The notes under the pieces: model-generated
The model's database searches: none
Told to the model about the DNA's origin: nothing
What the model saw: the letters and a program-made list of their open reading frames with translations, nothing else
In this document: positions 34,361 through 49,300 of the stretch, one piece after another
Layout of the letters: each line of letters opens with the position of its first letter
Position numbering within the stretch: the stretch's first letter is position 1
Translations under genes and position numbers: made by a program
Assembly (NCBI GenBank): GCA_023333565.1
Contig: JAJKFH010003075.1
Coordinates: 1,105,501 to 1,169,500 of the forward strand
Source: Puffinus mauretanicus
Lineage: Eukaryota; Chordata; Aves; Procellariiformes; Procellariidae
Reading direction: 5' to 3'
DNA: 64,000 bases

Positions 34361-37300
34361 GTAACATAGGTACTGCGGTCATTTCCCTAAAATGCCATTC
34401 TCCATGCCAAACACAGTTATAAAGATTTATTATCTGGTTGTTGTTAGGGGGTGGGTTAATGTTTTGCTTCTTCTCACTGACTGACCGGAAAGGTAGCATA
34501 GAAATATAAACTGCTTATCTTCATCTTACTTCATATTCATCACATTCTCCCTTCTGTTTAGTTCTCATTGACTGTTAATAGGATTCCTGCTTCCTATCTG
34601 TGTTTGGCATGATTGTCCATCTCTAGGTGTTTATGTTTACATTGAGGCTTTCCTACATCTCTTTATGATTAGGAAAAGAAATTACTTTATTGTTATGTCT
34701 GTTGAAAATCTTGAGAATGACTAGGCGTGTTTTATATAACAGAACTGCAGAGTTGACAGCCTCTTACTGTTTCACCTTGTCTGCAGATACCTATGATTTT
34801 TTACCTAGTTTATGTAATTCTCCTTTTTTTTTCCTTGTAGGTACTGTATTTTGGGATTTGGTTTTCTTTTTCTTTTTTAGGGCTGTAATTTTACACCTCA
34901 TCTGACTCTACCCTGTCAGCCCTCTAGTCAGGAAACCAGAGAGCCTCTTGGTCAGGGTGCTGCCATGCTTCAGATCAGAAGTGACCCATTTGGTTGAATT
35001 TTGTTTTGTAATGTTTGAATACAGCTCAGAGGCAAATTACAAAGGTTGCCTTTTATTCCCTTTAGGCTGCTACAACTTTCTAGCAAAACTTAAGCCTAGT
35101 AGTTTTCTTTGAGTTTCTTTCTGTGAGTTTGCGGGTACTTATTTCAACATTTCAACCATCCAGTGGAACTGCTGCGCTCCCCAAACAAAAAGAAGGGGTG
35201 CACTTGAATAGGTGTTCTTTAAAACTCTCAGAAGCAGCAGCTAATACACACTACTTTCTAGTCAAAAGAATAACATTGTGCAAAGATGTAGTGTGACTTT
35301 AGCCTGCCCCTCAGAAGTTGGAGGGGAGGAGAGGGACATCTCTACTGCCAGACTCTATTTCCAATTTCAAAGCTGTGACTCTTCATAATCATTGTGCATT
35401 CTTTGTTTAGTGAGTCAAGGTATTCTGGTCGCTAAAGTTGATAGGCTGGAAAGAGAAGCGAGATGATCAGTGAAGAATGTGGATAGTGTGGATTATTAGT
35501 ATTTAAGGATTGAGGAATTTTTTGATGAGCTTGTGTCTAGTCAACGAACAGAAATTGTTAATGTCACTGAGTTGAATTTTAGGAAGTGTGGTTTTGTTCA
35601 CACCCAAGAATATTTAAACAATGTGTATATCTGAGGCTTTCACTGCTGTCAGGACTTTTAAATGCTAGGAAGAAGTAAATTTTTGTGTTATTAAAATAAT
35701 AATTGCACAGAAGCATAGAGAGGACTCGAGACATTTTTTAAATGATCTATATTCCAACTAGGTTGAAAATGAAAAAAATGAGGCTGCAACACTAAAAAGA
35801 GAGAACCAGAGCTTGATGGAATTGTGTGATAGTCTTGAGAAAGCAAAGCAGAAAATTTCACATGATCTTCAAGTAAAAGAATCTCAAGTCAACATTCAGT
35901 CAGGGCAGCTGAATTCCAGCAAGAAAGACATCGAAAGGCTAGAACAAGAACTGAAAAGGTGAGGACTTGCTGTATGTCTCTAACCTATGTACAATGGTTA
36001 TTTTCTCATGTTTTACTTATTTAATGTGTCCTTCATGGTCTTCTAGTTTCTCTTCATCTCATACTTAATTCAGATTTTGTGACCAAAATCTCAAAACATC
36101 GGCCTGTTTTTACATACAGACATGCATATACTTCTACATAAATCTGTGTGCCACTTGAAGCAGTTAGCACTTATAGTTCCTGTTTAATTTGGGGGAATTC
36201 TGCAGTGTCATGTGAAAATGGAGTCATTCATTCTGTGATTTTAAACAAAACAAAACAAAAAAACCCAAACCAAAGCAAAAAAAGCTAGCACAACTGAGTT
36301 ACTTGGCAAAAGTAACCTGCAAAGAGCTTGGAGTTGCAAGGAAAGTACATGGACAATTTGGTCTGTAAGATCAAGTCTACCAATAAAATATGACTGCTAG
36401 AAGAAAAAAAAGCAATGGTGCTATGACTGAATCACTGAATACAGTTGCTTTGATGAAGAAGTGCCTAATTCATAACACCTCAACTTGTAAACACTGTTAC
36501 TGGGACAGTATGTATGCACTGTCTGTAGAGGTGGAATGCAATTCATGCAATAAAAGAATCTTTTGTAATGCAGGCACATCTAAAATCCTTCATCTGAGGA
36601 TGCTACACAAATGGAACAGTTGCCCAGAGCAAAGTGAATGTGGTCATCTATTAAACTTGCTCTCATACTAGAGGCACCCTCCATTCTTGAATAAAAGTAT
36701 TTCTGAAACTTTGTGTGCATCAGTAAGGCTGAGAATCCTGCCTATGCAATAAACTGTTGTGCTAGTACTAGTAATGCAGAATTACTGTCACAGAAAGGAG
36801 TGAGTCTGTGATACCAGGTTTCTTAATGGTTTAGTTTTGGTTTGTGGGTTATTGTGTGTGTTGTGTTTTTTTGGGGTTGTTTTTTTTTTTTTTCCATGGC
36901 CTGAAGTATGTCTGCTTCCTTTAACTTTTGGATGGTACGCCTCATACATGCCCTAATAGAAGCAATAAATGGGAAGCTGTGCTGGTCTTTCTGTTTTAGC
37001 ATTTGTGCCCTTGGGAAAACTAAAGATAGTTAAAGTATTTGACTGCTGCAAGAAGATTCTAAATTTCAACAAAACAATTTATGGCATGTAGAAACACCAG
37101 CTTTGTGTAAGGAGTTGCCGAGATCCGTCAAAGAAGAATCTAGTGAGATTCAACAGGGCTGGTAGACCCACACTCATGTTTTCTGTATCTGCTGTCAAAT
37201 ATTGGGCCAGAGAGGTTGCAGGCTAAGGGTGTGTGTCCCATTTATCCATTCTGATTCCAAATTAAGTCCAGTTTACTGAATTCTCTCCTTCCCATTATAT

Positions 37301-40300
37301 TACTTCGCATAGCTGTCCACTACAAAAGATCATCAGTTACTACATGTAGCTTGATCTTGGCAATTGGTTTCGGTTTTGTATTTGGTTCTGTTTTGTTTTA
37401 TGCTGATAACTGATCATTTACCACTTCATAGCAACTGACAGCCCACTGGGAAAGGTGTTCGTGGTGTTGTGCTGTAAAAGGGAGGGGGAAATAGAAAGGC
37501 AAGTAAGTTATGGAGTCACTAGTGTGATGGGCTGTAGCCTGGAACCATTGTCTTATTGACCTCTGCTTGCTGGGCAGGAGAAAAGTTGCTGTGTAACCTC
37601 CAAACTAGTTATCTGGTTTCATTGAATGAGCTTGTAACTCTTCATGCTCACAAAAGTCACTGGAATGGGTAGTCTGCTGTGGTGTTTTGGGTAGCAGTGT
37701 AAATGGTACATGTGAAAAATGCACTGTTGGGTGGAGGGTATTCCTTTCCATTTTCATGAGGTATGCATAGGTTTCTCAAAGTGCGCAGTATCAGAACACA
37801 GAATAAAAGTAGTATGTTTCCTACCATAAAGATGCTTCCTGAAGAGTAAGAGTTTTATTTTTCCAGTGTTTACAGTGATTTGGGTGTGTTTAGCTGGACT
37901 ACAGCTTCATACAGTGAGATCCTAAGCAGTTCTAACTGACTTTCATCTGTTTTGAGTGAGTTTGTTTGTTTGTTTGTTTTTTAGCTTTGACTCCTATGTA
38001 ATTGATTAAATATGAAACTCTAAATAAAATATATTCTTCATATTTCTGTGTTACAGTACCTAAAAATTTTCAGTGGATGTATCTTGACTTTATCTTTAAA
38101 CTAAGTTCTTATAATCATCTTAAAAATAGATAATTAACCTTTTAGTTTCCATTATTAATTTCTGCTGCTGCTTCTTTCCTAAACAGATACAAATGTGAGC
38201 TTGAGAGAAGTCAGCAAACATCGATTGCAGGAGACTTATCATTCAGTGGCACTCCACAGAAAAGTTTTACTGCTCCTTTAACACCAGTTCAAAGTCATAA
38301 TGGTAAATTATTTTTTTCTTTGTCTAGCACAGATAAGTTAACTGTCAGTTTTCTTGGAAGATGGAGTAGTATTTTGAACATTACACTTGTACTGAGTTGC
38401 CTAGTCCCTATTATATAGCTTATTATGAGCGTGTCTAATTCACAGCACCATAGGTTCCAAGTTTAAAAATTATTAGTGCAGATTGCACACTTACTGCAAG
38501 TATTACATCTTGTCAGCACTGCATTGATGGACATGGAATAGTAATAGGAATATCCATCAACAGACTGTAGCAATTTTCTGAATTCCTGTTCCTAGTGTCA
38601 GCTCTTCCCTTCATGTGGTGAAGAATAAACTACTTCTTTCATGTGCCACAGGTACTTTAACTGAAGTTCAGTCAACAGTCATGTGTTATTTCTTTAGAAA
38701 ATTATTTTTTTAGACTATTATTGTGCATGATATTCTGCACAATTTATGCACTGTATCAATTTCAGAGCATCACTTCTATCTTCAAATTAGTGACATCAAA
38801 TAGATTTAGAATAGTTGAATGAACTGGAAAAGTGAAAGGAAGTTTCCTTAACTGGAGAACTGTTCTGGAGTTAAGTTTCCGTAACTGGAGAACTGGAGAA
38901 ACTGAGTTTGGCACCTCAATCTTACTCCAATGGGAAATCTGAGATACTTTCTTCCACTCCTGTTCCTTTTAATTTCTTTATACATATCTGAAAAAGGGCA
39001 CGGTAGTGGCAATATCAAGCATTCCACTAAGCGTGGCACTCCTGAAATGGGGATTAGATTAAAATAGTTTAAATAACTGTATTTAAAATGGTATTGCTGG
39101 GGAGGTTTTTTCCTTTGAAAGCGGGAGTCTTAAATTCTTTAAGATCATAGAATCATAGGATATCTCAAGTTGGAAGGGACCCATGAGGATCATTCAGTCC
39201 AACTCCTTGCTCCACGCAGGACTACTTAAACCTAAATCATATGACTAAGAGCATCATCCAGACACGCCTTGAACTCTGACAGGCTTGGTGCCGTGACCAC
39301 TTCCCTGGGGAGCCTGTTTCAGTGACCGACCACCCTCTCGGTGAAGAACCTTTTCCCCATGTCCAATCTGAACATCTGCTGATGCAGCTTCATTCCATTT
39401 CCTCGTGGCCCATCGCTGGTCACCAGAGAGAGGAGATCAGCACCTCCTGCTCCGCTACCCCCCCTTGAGGAAGTTGTAGCCTGTGATGAGGTCACCCTTC
39501 AGCCTTCTCTTCTCCAAGCTGAACAAACCAGGTGACCTCAGCTACTGCTTGTAAGTCTTGTCCTTGAGACCTTTCACCATCTTGGTCGCCCTCCTCTGGA
39601 CACAACCTAATAATTTGATGTTCTTCTTATATTGATGCACCCAAAACTGCACACAGTTCTGAAGGTGGGGCTGCACCAGTGTAAAGTGGGACAATCACCT
39701 CCCTCAACTGTTCCCTAGAATGCTACAAAGCATTCTAGTTCTAGAATTTTCCTGAGAGTTGTAGAATTATATACAAATTCAAGAAAAGGGAAGTAAGACT
39801 TTTGTTTTGGACTAATATGCTCGTCTTAAATTTCAGCGGAAGAATCCTAAATAAATTCTTTGCCCAATTCCTATATAATGTAACACATCTATGTTATATT
39901 TTTTTTTTAACATGTATGTATATAATATATATACACACAATACATTTGAGACAGAGATTAAAAAAATAAAATTCTGGCATTGGATCCTTACTTTTAACAG
40001 TTGTGTTTTCATTCTAATGTCAAGTTCCAGATATCCCACCAGTGTACTTTTGAGGTCCTAAATTACTGCATGTATTGTATATACAATTGTTTCTTCCCCA
40101 TGGTTTGACACTTCTGATAGCTGTTCATTTTTATCATTTCTGTGATAGCAACAGGCTGGAAAAGATACCTATGTACTAAGTTATGTTATAAAGAAGTATT
40201 CATCATGTCTTTGTAGATGCTAAGTTTGAAGAACTAGAAGAAAGATACAAGAAAGAAGTACAAGAAAGAAAAAAGCTAGAATTAGAACTGAGAACCATCC

Positions 40301-43300
40301 AGGTTAAAGTAAGTATCTCTTGAGAATGGTATGTGTGATACCTAAGAAAGTGACTACTGAGTGAACTTGGAAAATGGAGTGGAAAACTAGTGAAATATAT
40401 TCTATATCCCTTAAAGTAGAATTAAAAAAAAAAAATTAATCTGTGCGTACTGCGCTTCAGAAGTAATCTTGGAGAATCCAGAAAAACCAGCATAATTGAA
40501 TAGCAAAGCAAAGAAGGACATTAAAAATGAGAACACATCCTTCATAAACTGAAAGTCTCGTGCAAGCCAGGACAAGAGAAAACAGTGTCACTTTTGCCAA
40601 GTTAAATATGATAGAATAATAAAATAACCTTGAAAAGATTATGAGAAATAACTCGCCTAGCAAATAAAAACTAGTAAATTTTTCAAACACATAAGTAGTA
40701 GGAACTGTATTAGGCGATCTCTGGGGCCAATAGGTGATTAAGATGTGAAAGCCCTCAAAGGCCAGAAAAAAGGCCATTGCAGAAAAGCTGACATCATTTT
40801 TTATTTCGTATGTACTATCTAAAGGCTTAAAAAGTTTTCTATATCGGAGCCTTTCTTTATTGGGGTTGAATCTGTGGCATAGCCTCAAATTGAAACGTCA
40901 GAAGTAGTCTTAAAATAGATTGATAAAGTTAATAGTAATAGAAAAAAAATCACCAGATACAGATAATATTTACCCATTAATTGATAGGGCACTGCAGTGT
41001 GGGACTGCTGAATCGCTATGATGTGTGACTAGTTTCATTCTTCTCTTGACACTGGAAGGTGACAAGGATGGCACCATTTTTTAAAAAAATCTTACAGTGC
41101 TGATTCCTGGAAACGTAGTTTAGTCAGGCCAACTTTTTGTCCAGGGCAAATTGTAAGAAACTTAAAGCAATACGTTTATTGATGCATATGTAGGTATGGT
41201 GTATGGAAAAAAGATCAACCATTTATTTGTAAAGGGAAATCGTGCCTTACATATTTTCAGAGTTTTTGGGTTTTTTTAAGAATAAATCAGAGAATGTGTG
41301 AATTAAGTGTGACTCGGTATAATGTCATTGGATATCCACAAAACACTGAAAAAAAGGAAACAATTTTGATAAGGGGGAGTTCTTCAGAATTTAAAGGTAA
41401 AGAGAAGGCAGTGGCAATAAATGGTGAGTTTTTACAGCTGGGGAATGATCAACAGTGGAGCCTGAAAAGGATTGGTAAAGAGAACTGTGCTATTCAGCAT
41501 ATTCATTAGTGATCTGAAAAAGAGTTGAATAATATGGTTGAAGACAACACAGTATTTTTTTTAATACTAAATAATTGCAGTAATTAAGATGGTAAGTAAA
41601 ATTCAGCATTAAAAAAAAAAGTCAAGTAATGCATCTGGAAAACATAATCTGAACAATGCATACCCAGTACATTCAGGCTCCAAATTTAATGAAATTATTC
41701 CAGGAAGCAATTCAGTAATTATTGTGGCTAGTTCTCTGCTGAACACAATATTGAAGTTTTCAATGATGAAAAAGAATTTTTTAGGAAAAGAATTAAGAAC
41801 TAATGAGAAAATATTCTTTGCTCATGTATAGCCAAATGGCTTTCACATCTTGAATATTCCTTTCAAATTCTGTTCATCTCATCTCCAAACAGATATGGCA
41901 GAAGTGGATGGTACAAAGATGAGGGAGGATCAAGAGAGGAAACAGGGAGTGGTCATTTTCCTGCTTTTTATAAGGCATAATGGCAGTACCAGCTCTGCAG
42001 ACTCAGAACAAAAACTATTTTATTACACTGCACGGTGTTAAATGGCAGAACTCTTTGTCACAGAATATTGTAAAAAGGCCAAAATGCAAACAGACCCAAA
42101 AGAGAAAGTACATGTACACTATTTCAGTAAAAACATTTATTAATTCCCCTTAATCGCCTGCATTCAAACTTTTGTTTCAGAAACTCTGTAAATTTAAATG
42201 GCATATAAGGGGAATGATTACTATATGCATGGTTAGGTTTTTATTCTCTTTATCTATAAACAAGTTACTTTACAGGATTGGACACAGCATTCTGGGTAGA
42301 TAGATTTCTGGTTTTAGCACAGCTATTCCTACATAATAACATATTCTCTGGTTGGACTGAGAAGTCATACTGGGTATTACCTGGTTTAGGGCTTTAATTT
42401 AAAAAAAAAAAAATCAAATGAGAGGCATTTGAAAATCCAGTTAAAAAATACAATAGGGGCTTTACTATTTGAGGTTTTTTTTTTCACTTAAGAAGGAGAA
42501 AAAAAACCACCTAGTATTTTGGCTCTGTTTAATTTTTCTATAGGAAGAGGTTGAAAGCTGGTACTTGGCATAGTTTATTATTGCAATTTTGGAGTATTCT
42601 GTGTGTATAAGTTTAAATAAATAATTCTGAATTTACCTGTGTATGTCCAGAAGAACTAAATGGGGGACAGATATCAGATATGTTAGTCTAGATTTCTATA
42701 TTTCTTGCAGCTTACTTATGTCAGTACTTGCCTGTAAAAATGTAGGCTTCGACTTTGGAAACTGTAGGAGGTAAATGATGAGATCTCTCTTGAAAAAGAC
42801 AAAAATCTGGGTATGTTACTTATAAAGATACACAGATCGAACTACTTTTTTTGAGATCCCGGTTTGTGTTTATAAGCATCAGCTATTTTTGGATACTTGG
42901 GCTAAAGTTATTTAGTTTATGTAGTATAAAAAATAATTATATGAATCAGTAGTTTATACTGGTGGACTATGTGATGTTATTAAAACGTGAAATGACCACG
43001 ACCTATTATCTACTTTTTAATAAATTAATTATTTTGTTATATGTTGGATATGGAGATGTGTAAAGGTAGATCCTTTTTTTCTTGAACACAGAAAATAAAT
43101 CGGCCTCATCCTCAAAGCTCTTTGAGTCACAGGGAGATTGCTCGGCATCAGGCTTCCTCATCTGTGTTTTCATGGCAACACGAAAAGATACCATCTAGAA
43201 ATCAAGAAACACCTGCAAGGGGAAGTTCTACAACATCCTCTTTTCCATGGGAAAAAGAAACAAATTCTAGTATAATATCAGAGAAGAATGAGTTCAACAA

Positions 43301-46300
43301 CAGCTTTGCTGAGAATTGTAATTCTTCACTCGTGATCCAGCTAAGAGCACAGAACCAAGGTATCTGATGTATTTCTTTAAAACCCAGAGGCAGTATCCTA
43401 TATGGTTTCATGAAAGCTGGTGTGTGGATAGTAAAGAGGTATTGAAAATAATGCTTGAGCTAGGAAAAGAGAAAGATACCTGTTGTTGCCTGGGCAGCTA
43501 GCCCAGTTGGCTGCTGGTGTGTGTATTTTCAATGATCGGCCAGTACATTGGGATTATCCACAAGCTGTGGTATCTTTTACATACGGGGTGTGGGAGTTAG
43601 AAGGGAGGATTTTGTATTTTTGGGGTAGGTAGGGGACATCATATAAAAGGAAAATGGCCTTCTCCAATAATTCCATTGCTCATGGAATAATTCTCTTAAA
43701 ACAGAGTTAGAAAACTCTTCAGGATTGCATTACATCTCACTGTTAAGTTCAATTATATTGCTTCCTTAATTTTGTATGACTCTTGAGATTTATAGCTGAG
43801 CAATACCTGTGTTAAAAATTCATTGATTGAACATGCTTAATGTGTAACTGAGTTGGTCCATAATGGATGTTACTGGAAGCAATGAAGTATGGTGCAAAAA
43901 GTACAATGAAAAAGCAAGATATGATTTTGTATTGCACATATTGACATGAAGAAATACTTATGCCTGATATCTGATAGTCGGAAGAGAGCAAATAGTTGGT
44001 TTATTGTGGATTTGGTGAACATTTACTTAGGCCTACTATTTGGACCAGCTTTTCCACTAACTGTTTCTTGTAGGACTGTTTTACAAGTTCCTGTACTCTC
44101 CGAACTGTTTATTCAAATACCTACATGTAAAACTTCAATCTAGGTGGCATTTTCAACTTGGAAGCCATATAAGTTTAGCATCAGGAAGACAGGTTTTTTT
44201 AACAAAAAGAATTACCAGATAATAATAATTCTGGATAACACTCCCTGTAGTTGACTGATGTTTTCTACTGTAAAATTATGTTGTGATTTTGGAAGGTAAA
44301 CTCTTACTGATGTATATTGTGACCAGATCACTTGGTTTTGGGACAGGAAAAAGATTAAAATATGAAATACTGTATTTACAGGTGCTGAAAAGCCTCTGGG
44401 AAGCAGAGGCTTACCGTTGCCCCAAACAATGTTTGTAGTGGATATCTTTCCTTTTAAAAATAAAAAAATTAAAATAGATATGTCAAGTGACATGTTTCTC
44501 TGTGTTTAAAAACAACAACAAAAATAAACAAACAAAAACAAACCAGTGAGGAACAAATTGTCTTTGCCTTTGCAGCATTTGTGCCTGACCTAGCATTTTG
44601 CTGTGGAAATTATTGATTGAGTCAACTACCTTTCGGTCTTGTTAGTTTTAGTCGTTGATGTAGTAGTAGAAGAGAGTTGAAACTTTTGTTTTAGCTTGCT
44701 GAACGTTTTACAGGGTGTCTGCCTGTGTCAGGAGCTTGAGTTGTTATCACATACTAAATATTTTAGAAGGTGTAGACACTTAGAAATTTGAGTACCTGGA
44801 AGACATACCTTTCAAAGCAGAAAGTATCCTTAATCTTTATTGCTTTTAAATTCAGAGTTAAATTCCACTGTTAAAGACCTAGAGCAACAACTGCAAGCTC
44901 AAGAAAAAGTGAAGACATCCCATATGAATAAACATCAAGAGACTGAACTGGAGCTGGACAGAATGAAGTTGGAATTAACAGAGAAGGATAAAGTTCTGAA
45001 CAAAACCAGAGATAAACTGACTCAAATGACAACACAACTTGATCGAGCTACCACACAGGTAAAATGTTGCATCCCATATCTTCTGACTGTCCTTACAATT
45101 CATTCCCAGTATTAATGTGTGTCAGTTTTCAGCCACTTTAGTAAGAACCAAAGTTCTCAGATAAGTTTCTTGAGTATCTGCTGAGGATCAACTTTTGAGA
45201 AGTACATGTTAGTTTTATTATATATTACCTGTAAAAATGTAAATACTTGTAAGCAGTCGCCCATTTTCTGGAAGATTCTTATACCACCTGAAGAAGTATT
45301 TTTCATCCTCAGGCAAGATTGACTGCAATTCTGAAAAATATTTTCTGATCAAGTTGCATAGAGCAACAATGACATCTGGTGGCAATTTGTGACCTTAAAT
45401 AGACTCCGTTATGCAACTTTATCTGAAAATCAGTATCTGTTGCTTATACTACAGGATGTTGTGGGGGCATAGTCTTTGGATAGTTAATTACTGGTGTAGA
45501 ATAAAATCTAGGTAAAATGTCATGCAAGGTTGAGAATGTATGTAGTTTCTAAATGGGATTTCACGACCTAATCCTAAGGAGTTTGGATTTGTAGTAAAAA
45601 ACCAATAGGATAGTACCATTTGCTTAGTCAAGAATTTACAGAGTGTATTTAAATACATACATATAAAAATGTGAAATGCTTCAGATTTTTGCTCATAATC
45701 ATGTGAAGAAGAAAAACATGCCAGTGTTTAAAATAACTTAATTCAAACTGCAGAAAATAACAAGAAGTTTTCTCTTTTTCTTGATTAATCAAGTTGCATT
45801 ACTTTCCTAAAGTCCTTTTTCACAGCGTTTGACAAATTTGAAAGTAGTGCACAGACATCATAATTCCTTGAATCTTCATATTTACATTTATCTTTTTACT
45901 TTTTTTCTACTACTTTGATTCATCTACAGGATAGGAAAAAAGACTTTCTGTGTGTATTTTCTTGTAGCCTGAATAATAATTGTTATCCATCTTTGTTAGC
46001 AAGTTTCTACATGCTACCTAAGTATATTGGAAAACTGCTGTTTCCCAAAACTCCTATATTGGTCCTTAAAAAAAAAAAAACCTTTGCATATTGAGGGTTA
46101 ATCAGTCTGCCTTTTGAGAGAGACGGCGACATTCAGCTGTTGCTGTCTCTGAGAGGAACTGGTTTAGGAGAAGTCTTGGCTGGGAGTGAGGTAAAATCAT
46201 ATTCTTGACACAGTCCATTGACTACGTAAAGGCACTGTCATCATGGTGAGTTTGTGGCAAGACTGCTGTCCCAACCTAACAGCTCAATTCCTCTGAAGAG

Positions 46301-49300
46301 GTCGGTCTTTTAATTTATTTGATTCCCCAAATGACCTGATTCAACTCCCTAAACGATTAGGATATTACGTATTTAATTTTGCCTTGTTAATTTTCTATGT
46401 GTTTAAGAGAGCTGATTTTTTTACTAAGGAATCAAAGGGGCATTAAATCCAGCACAAGCGAAGGAGCAAGGTTGTATAGCTAGGAACATGCCTGGGGAAG
46501 GACGAGGAGTAGGACTGACTGGCCCCATTTGAATTGAGGCGCAGGCCATCCTGAAGGTGCAGCGCAGGATCTTGTCCCGGAAGGTTCCTTTGGTCCTGCC
46601 ATCTGAAGGCTGCTCCTTTCTGTTCTGTTTTGTCTTTCTCACACTGAAATTGGATCTCTGCCTCCCCCCCGGGCTTTGGATGTAGAACTGCATTGAGATT
46701 GTGGACTTCGGTTTCCTGAATTTAATTTTGGCACACCTTTTGTGCACTTCTCTGTCACTGGTACTATTCATAGAGCTTGACCACTGCACGTTCTCTGTGT
46801 TATCAAGTATTTTCACATCTTGTGAGGTCTTCAGCCCTTCTGCAGGCAAGTTTCCATGTGATCTTAGAGGAGCTCACGACCCCTGCAGTCTGTGCCTAAT
46901 AACCAGACATCCCAATACTACTACCTGCTTCTTATTTTCTTAGGACACAGATGGACTATTGTTTCACTAACTCATTAAACAGCCCTTGTTGCCATTTTCC
47001 TTACCACCTGGGGAAAAAAAAATATTGTACATATTTTGCATTAACAGATTGTTTTTGGAATAAAAATGTGGTTTTGTGTTCAAGGAGTTAAGTGGACATT
47101 GCTTCACTCTCTTAGGTAACGTAATATTAACATAATAAACTGAATTAGATAACAAGCTGACATACTCTTAATGTGGAGGTTAACCTAGAACACAGGCTAC
47201 TGATTTTTTTTTTTAAATTAAACTTTAAATTGTGAAAAACACTCTTGTGTTGTTGTTGAAGTAGACTGAGATAGTTGCCTCTTTTTTTCCAATTCAAAAC
47301 AATGTGCTGAATCACTCTGTAATTCAGTGGAATATCCAGTTATTTTCAGTCTAAACATGTAGTTTAGCAGTTAGTAGTCATTCTTTAGTTCATAGCAACC
47401 TAAGGGACCGAAAATATAATCTTTTTTTAGTGTCAGATACAGTACATTTCTGTAGACTGTCAAAGACACTGATTTTCTGAAGATTTTTTTTTGTGTGTAT
47501 GTGTGTATACACATATGTGCATATACATACCTAACTATATACATATAAGTATATATATTCTCTCTTTATATATATATATATGTACTATCACTAACATAAG
47601 CAAGTATGAGTTTAGTACTTTGAATTGCTAAGAATTTATATGGCTAAAGTTACACTGTAGGTTACATGAATGTTAGAACAATTGTAGTCGGTGAAATCAG
47701 TCTTTTTATAAATTTAAATAAAATGTCACTTGCATTTTTAACACTTGTAATTGATAACTAAATTATTATAGGTCCAAATGATGGAACAGAAGGTGAAAAG
47801 ATTGTCAGAAGAACTGAATTGCCAAAGACAAAATTCTGAGAGTGCTCGTCAGTCTTTAGAACAGAAAATAAGGGCAAAGGAAAAGGAATACCAACAGGTG
47901 AGGCAAGAAGAACTTTTTAATTTTGACTTCCTAAGGAGATGAAATCACATGGCTTAGTTTGTGTATCTGCTTTTCAGTTAATTGCAATCACATTTGATAG
48001 AGAGGTAGAAGTTGCAACGGTAACTGAAAAATTGAAAACAAACATCCCAATAGAGGGGAGAGGCTGTTGGAGAGATGCAGAATTATGTTAGTATTCACTG
48101 GACAATAGAGAACATGTGGAGAGACCCAACTGAGATACAAATCCATGAGAAACTAGGCTTCATTGTTCACAGAATTATGTATATGTGAGTTCAAACTTAA
48201 TAACTGACTCAGTTATTTCTGTGGAATCTGAGTTAATTTTTCATGCATCTCGCACACAAGAAAATAACGTCTTTAGGATTATATCTCTATTATTCTAATA
48301 TTCTAATTTTCGTTCATGCTCAGAAGATGGTAAAATATGGGATTAGCATAAGTGTCTTCCATTTCCTTTGTGCCAGCTCTTGCAGAGAAACAAAGTGTAG
48401 CAGTATCCCAAGTAACTTCTGGAGTGAAGTTATGTTTAGCATTAACACTGATTTGGATTAGGTCTAAACTCTTTTGTATTTTTCTTTTTAAGCTTAATAA
48501 CATAATCAGTGTTAGGAAATCCAAGACATAGATTTGGAAGTGATAGTGCCATTTCAGATGGGCATTTTAAGTTTGCTTTAGGGATTGGGTAAGGGCATTG
48601 CCCTGAAGAAGACTGCTGTTGTGTCAAATGTTTAACCTGAAACATTTTCTCCAAGGTATATCCAGAAAGATTAAATAATTGGCAGCGGAATTCTGCTGGA
48701 GTGGCTGATGAACAGTGCTGCTACCAATGCTCTTGAGGGAAAACATGGTTTCACAGTCTGTTAGTCTAGCTGCTAACCCAGGATCTCAAAGAGATACTGA
48801 ACCTTGTCTAGAAGTGGTAAATAAGAACTGATCTTTGTATTTGAATAGTTGTAGCATGAAAAAAACACTGTTGAAAGATTCAAATATAGCAGTCATTGTA
48901 TTCATCAAAAGATGGGTTGGAAGGCCTATGAACCTTCTATCATGGTTTCTCCTTACAAACCCAGTCCATATTGGCTCTGCTATGCCTGATGCATGCCGCT
49001 TGGGCACTGGCACTCTATTCAGTGGGATCATTTAAGAATATGGTATTTCTGAGACATCGTTTCAGAGAAGCAGCACATCATCCTCCACATGGGTTGTTTG
49101 TTTAATGTTTATTTATTTATAATATTTGGCTGTCAAGTCCAATTTAAAGGCTCTGTTTTACACATTCTGGCATCCAAATTTGTGTAATACTGTGGAAATT
49201 CTGATCAGTGCGTTTTCCTCAGGGAGGGATTCTTCCCTTCTGTGAAATCTAGATACTGGTGCTGGTCCTACTGAATTCCATCCTGTAAAGCCTTGCTGGT

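Noticed and set aside
36390..36671. 93-codon frame with several Cys residues resembling a zinc-binding fold
   Set aside because: The Cys spacing does not fit a known finger. It lies within CENPF intron 3 with no splice sites or family match.
40457..40888. 143-codon minus-strand frame with hydrophobic stretches, resembling a membrane protein
   Set aside because: It largely overlaps a sense-strand fossil CR1. The hydrophobic look comes from reading A-rich LINE sequence in antisense.
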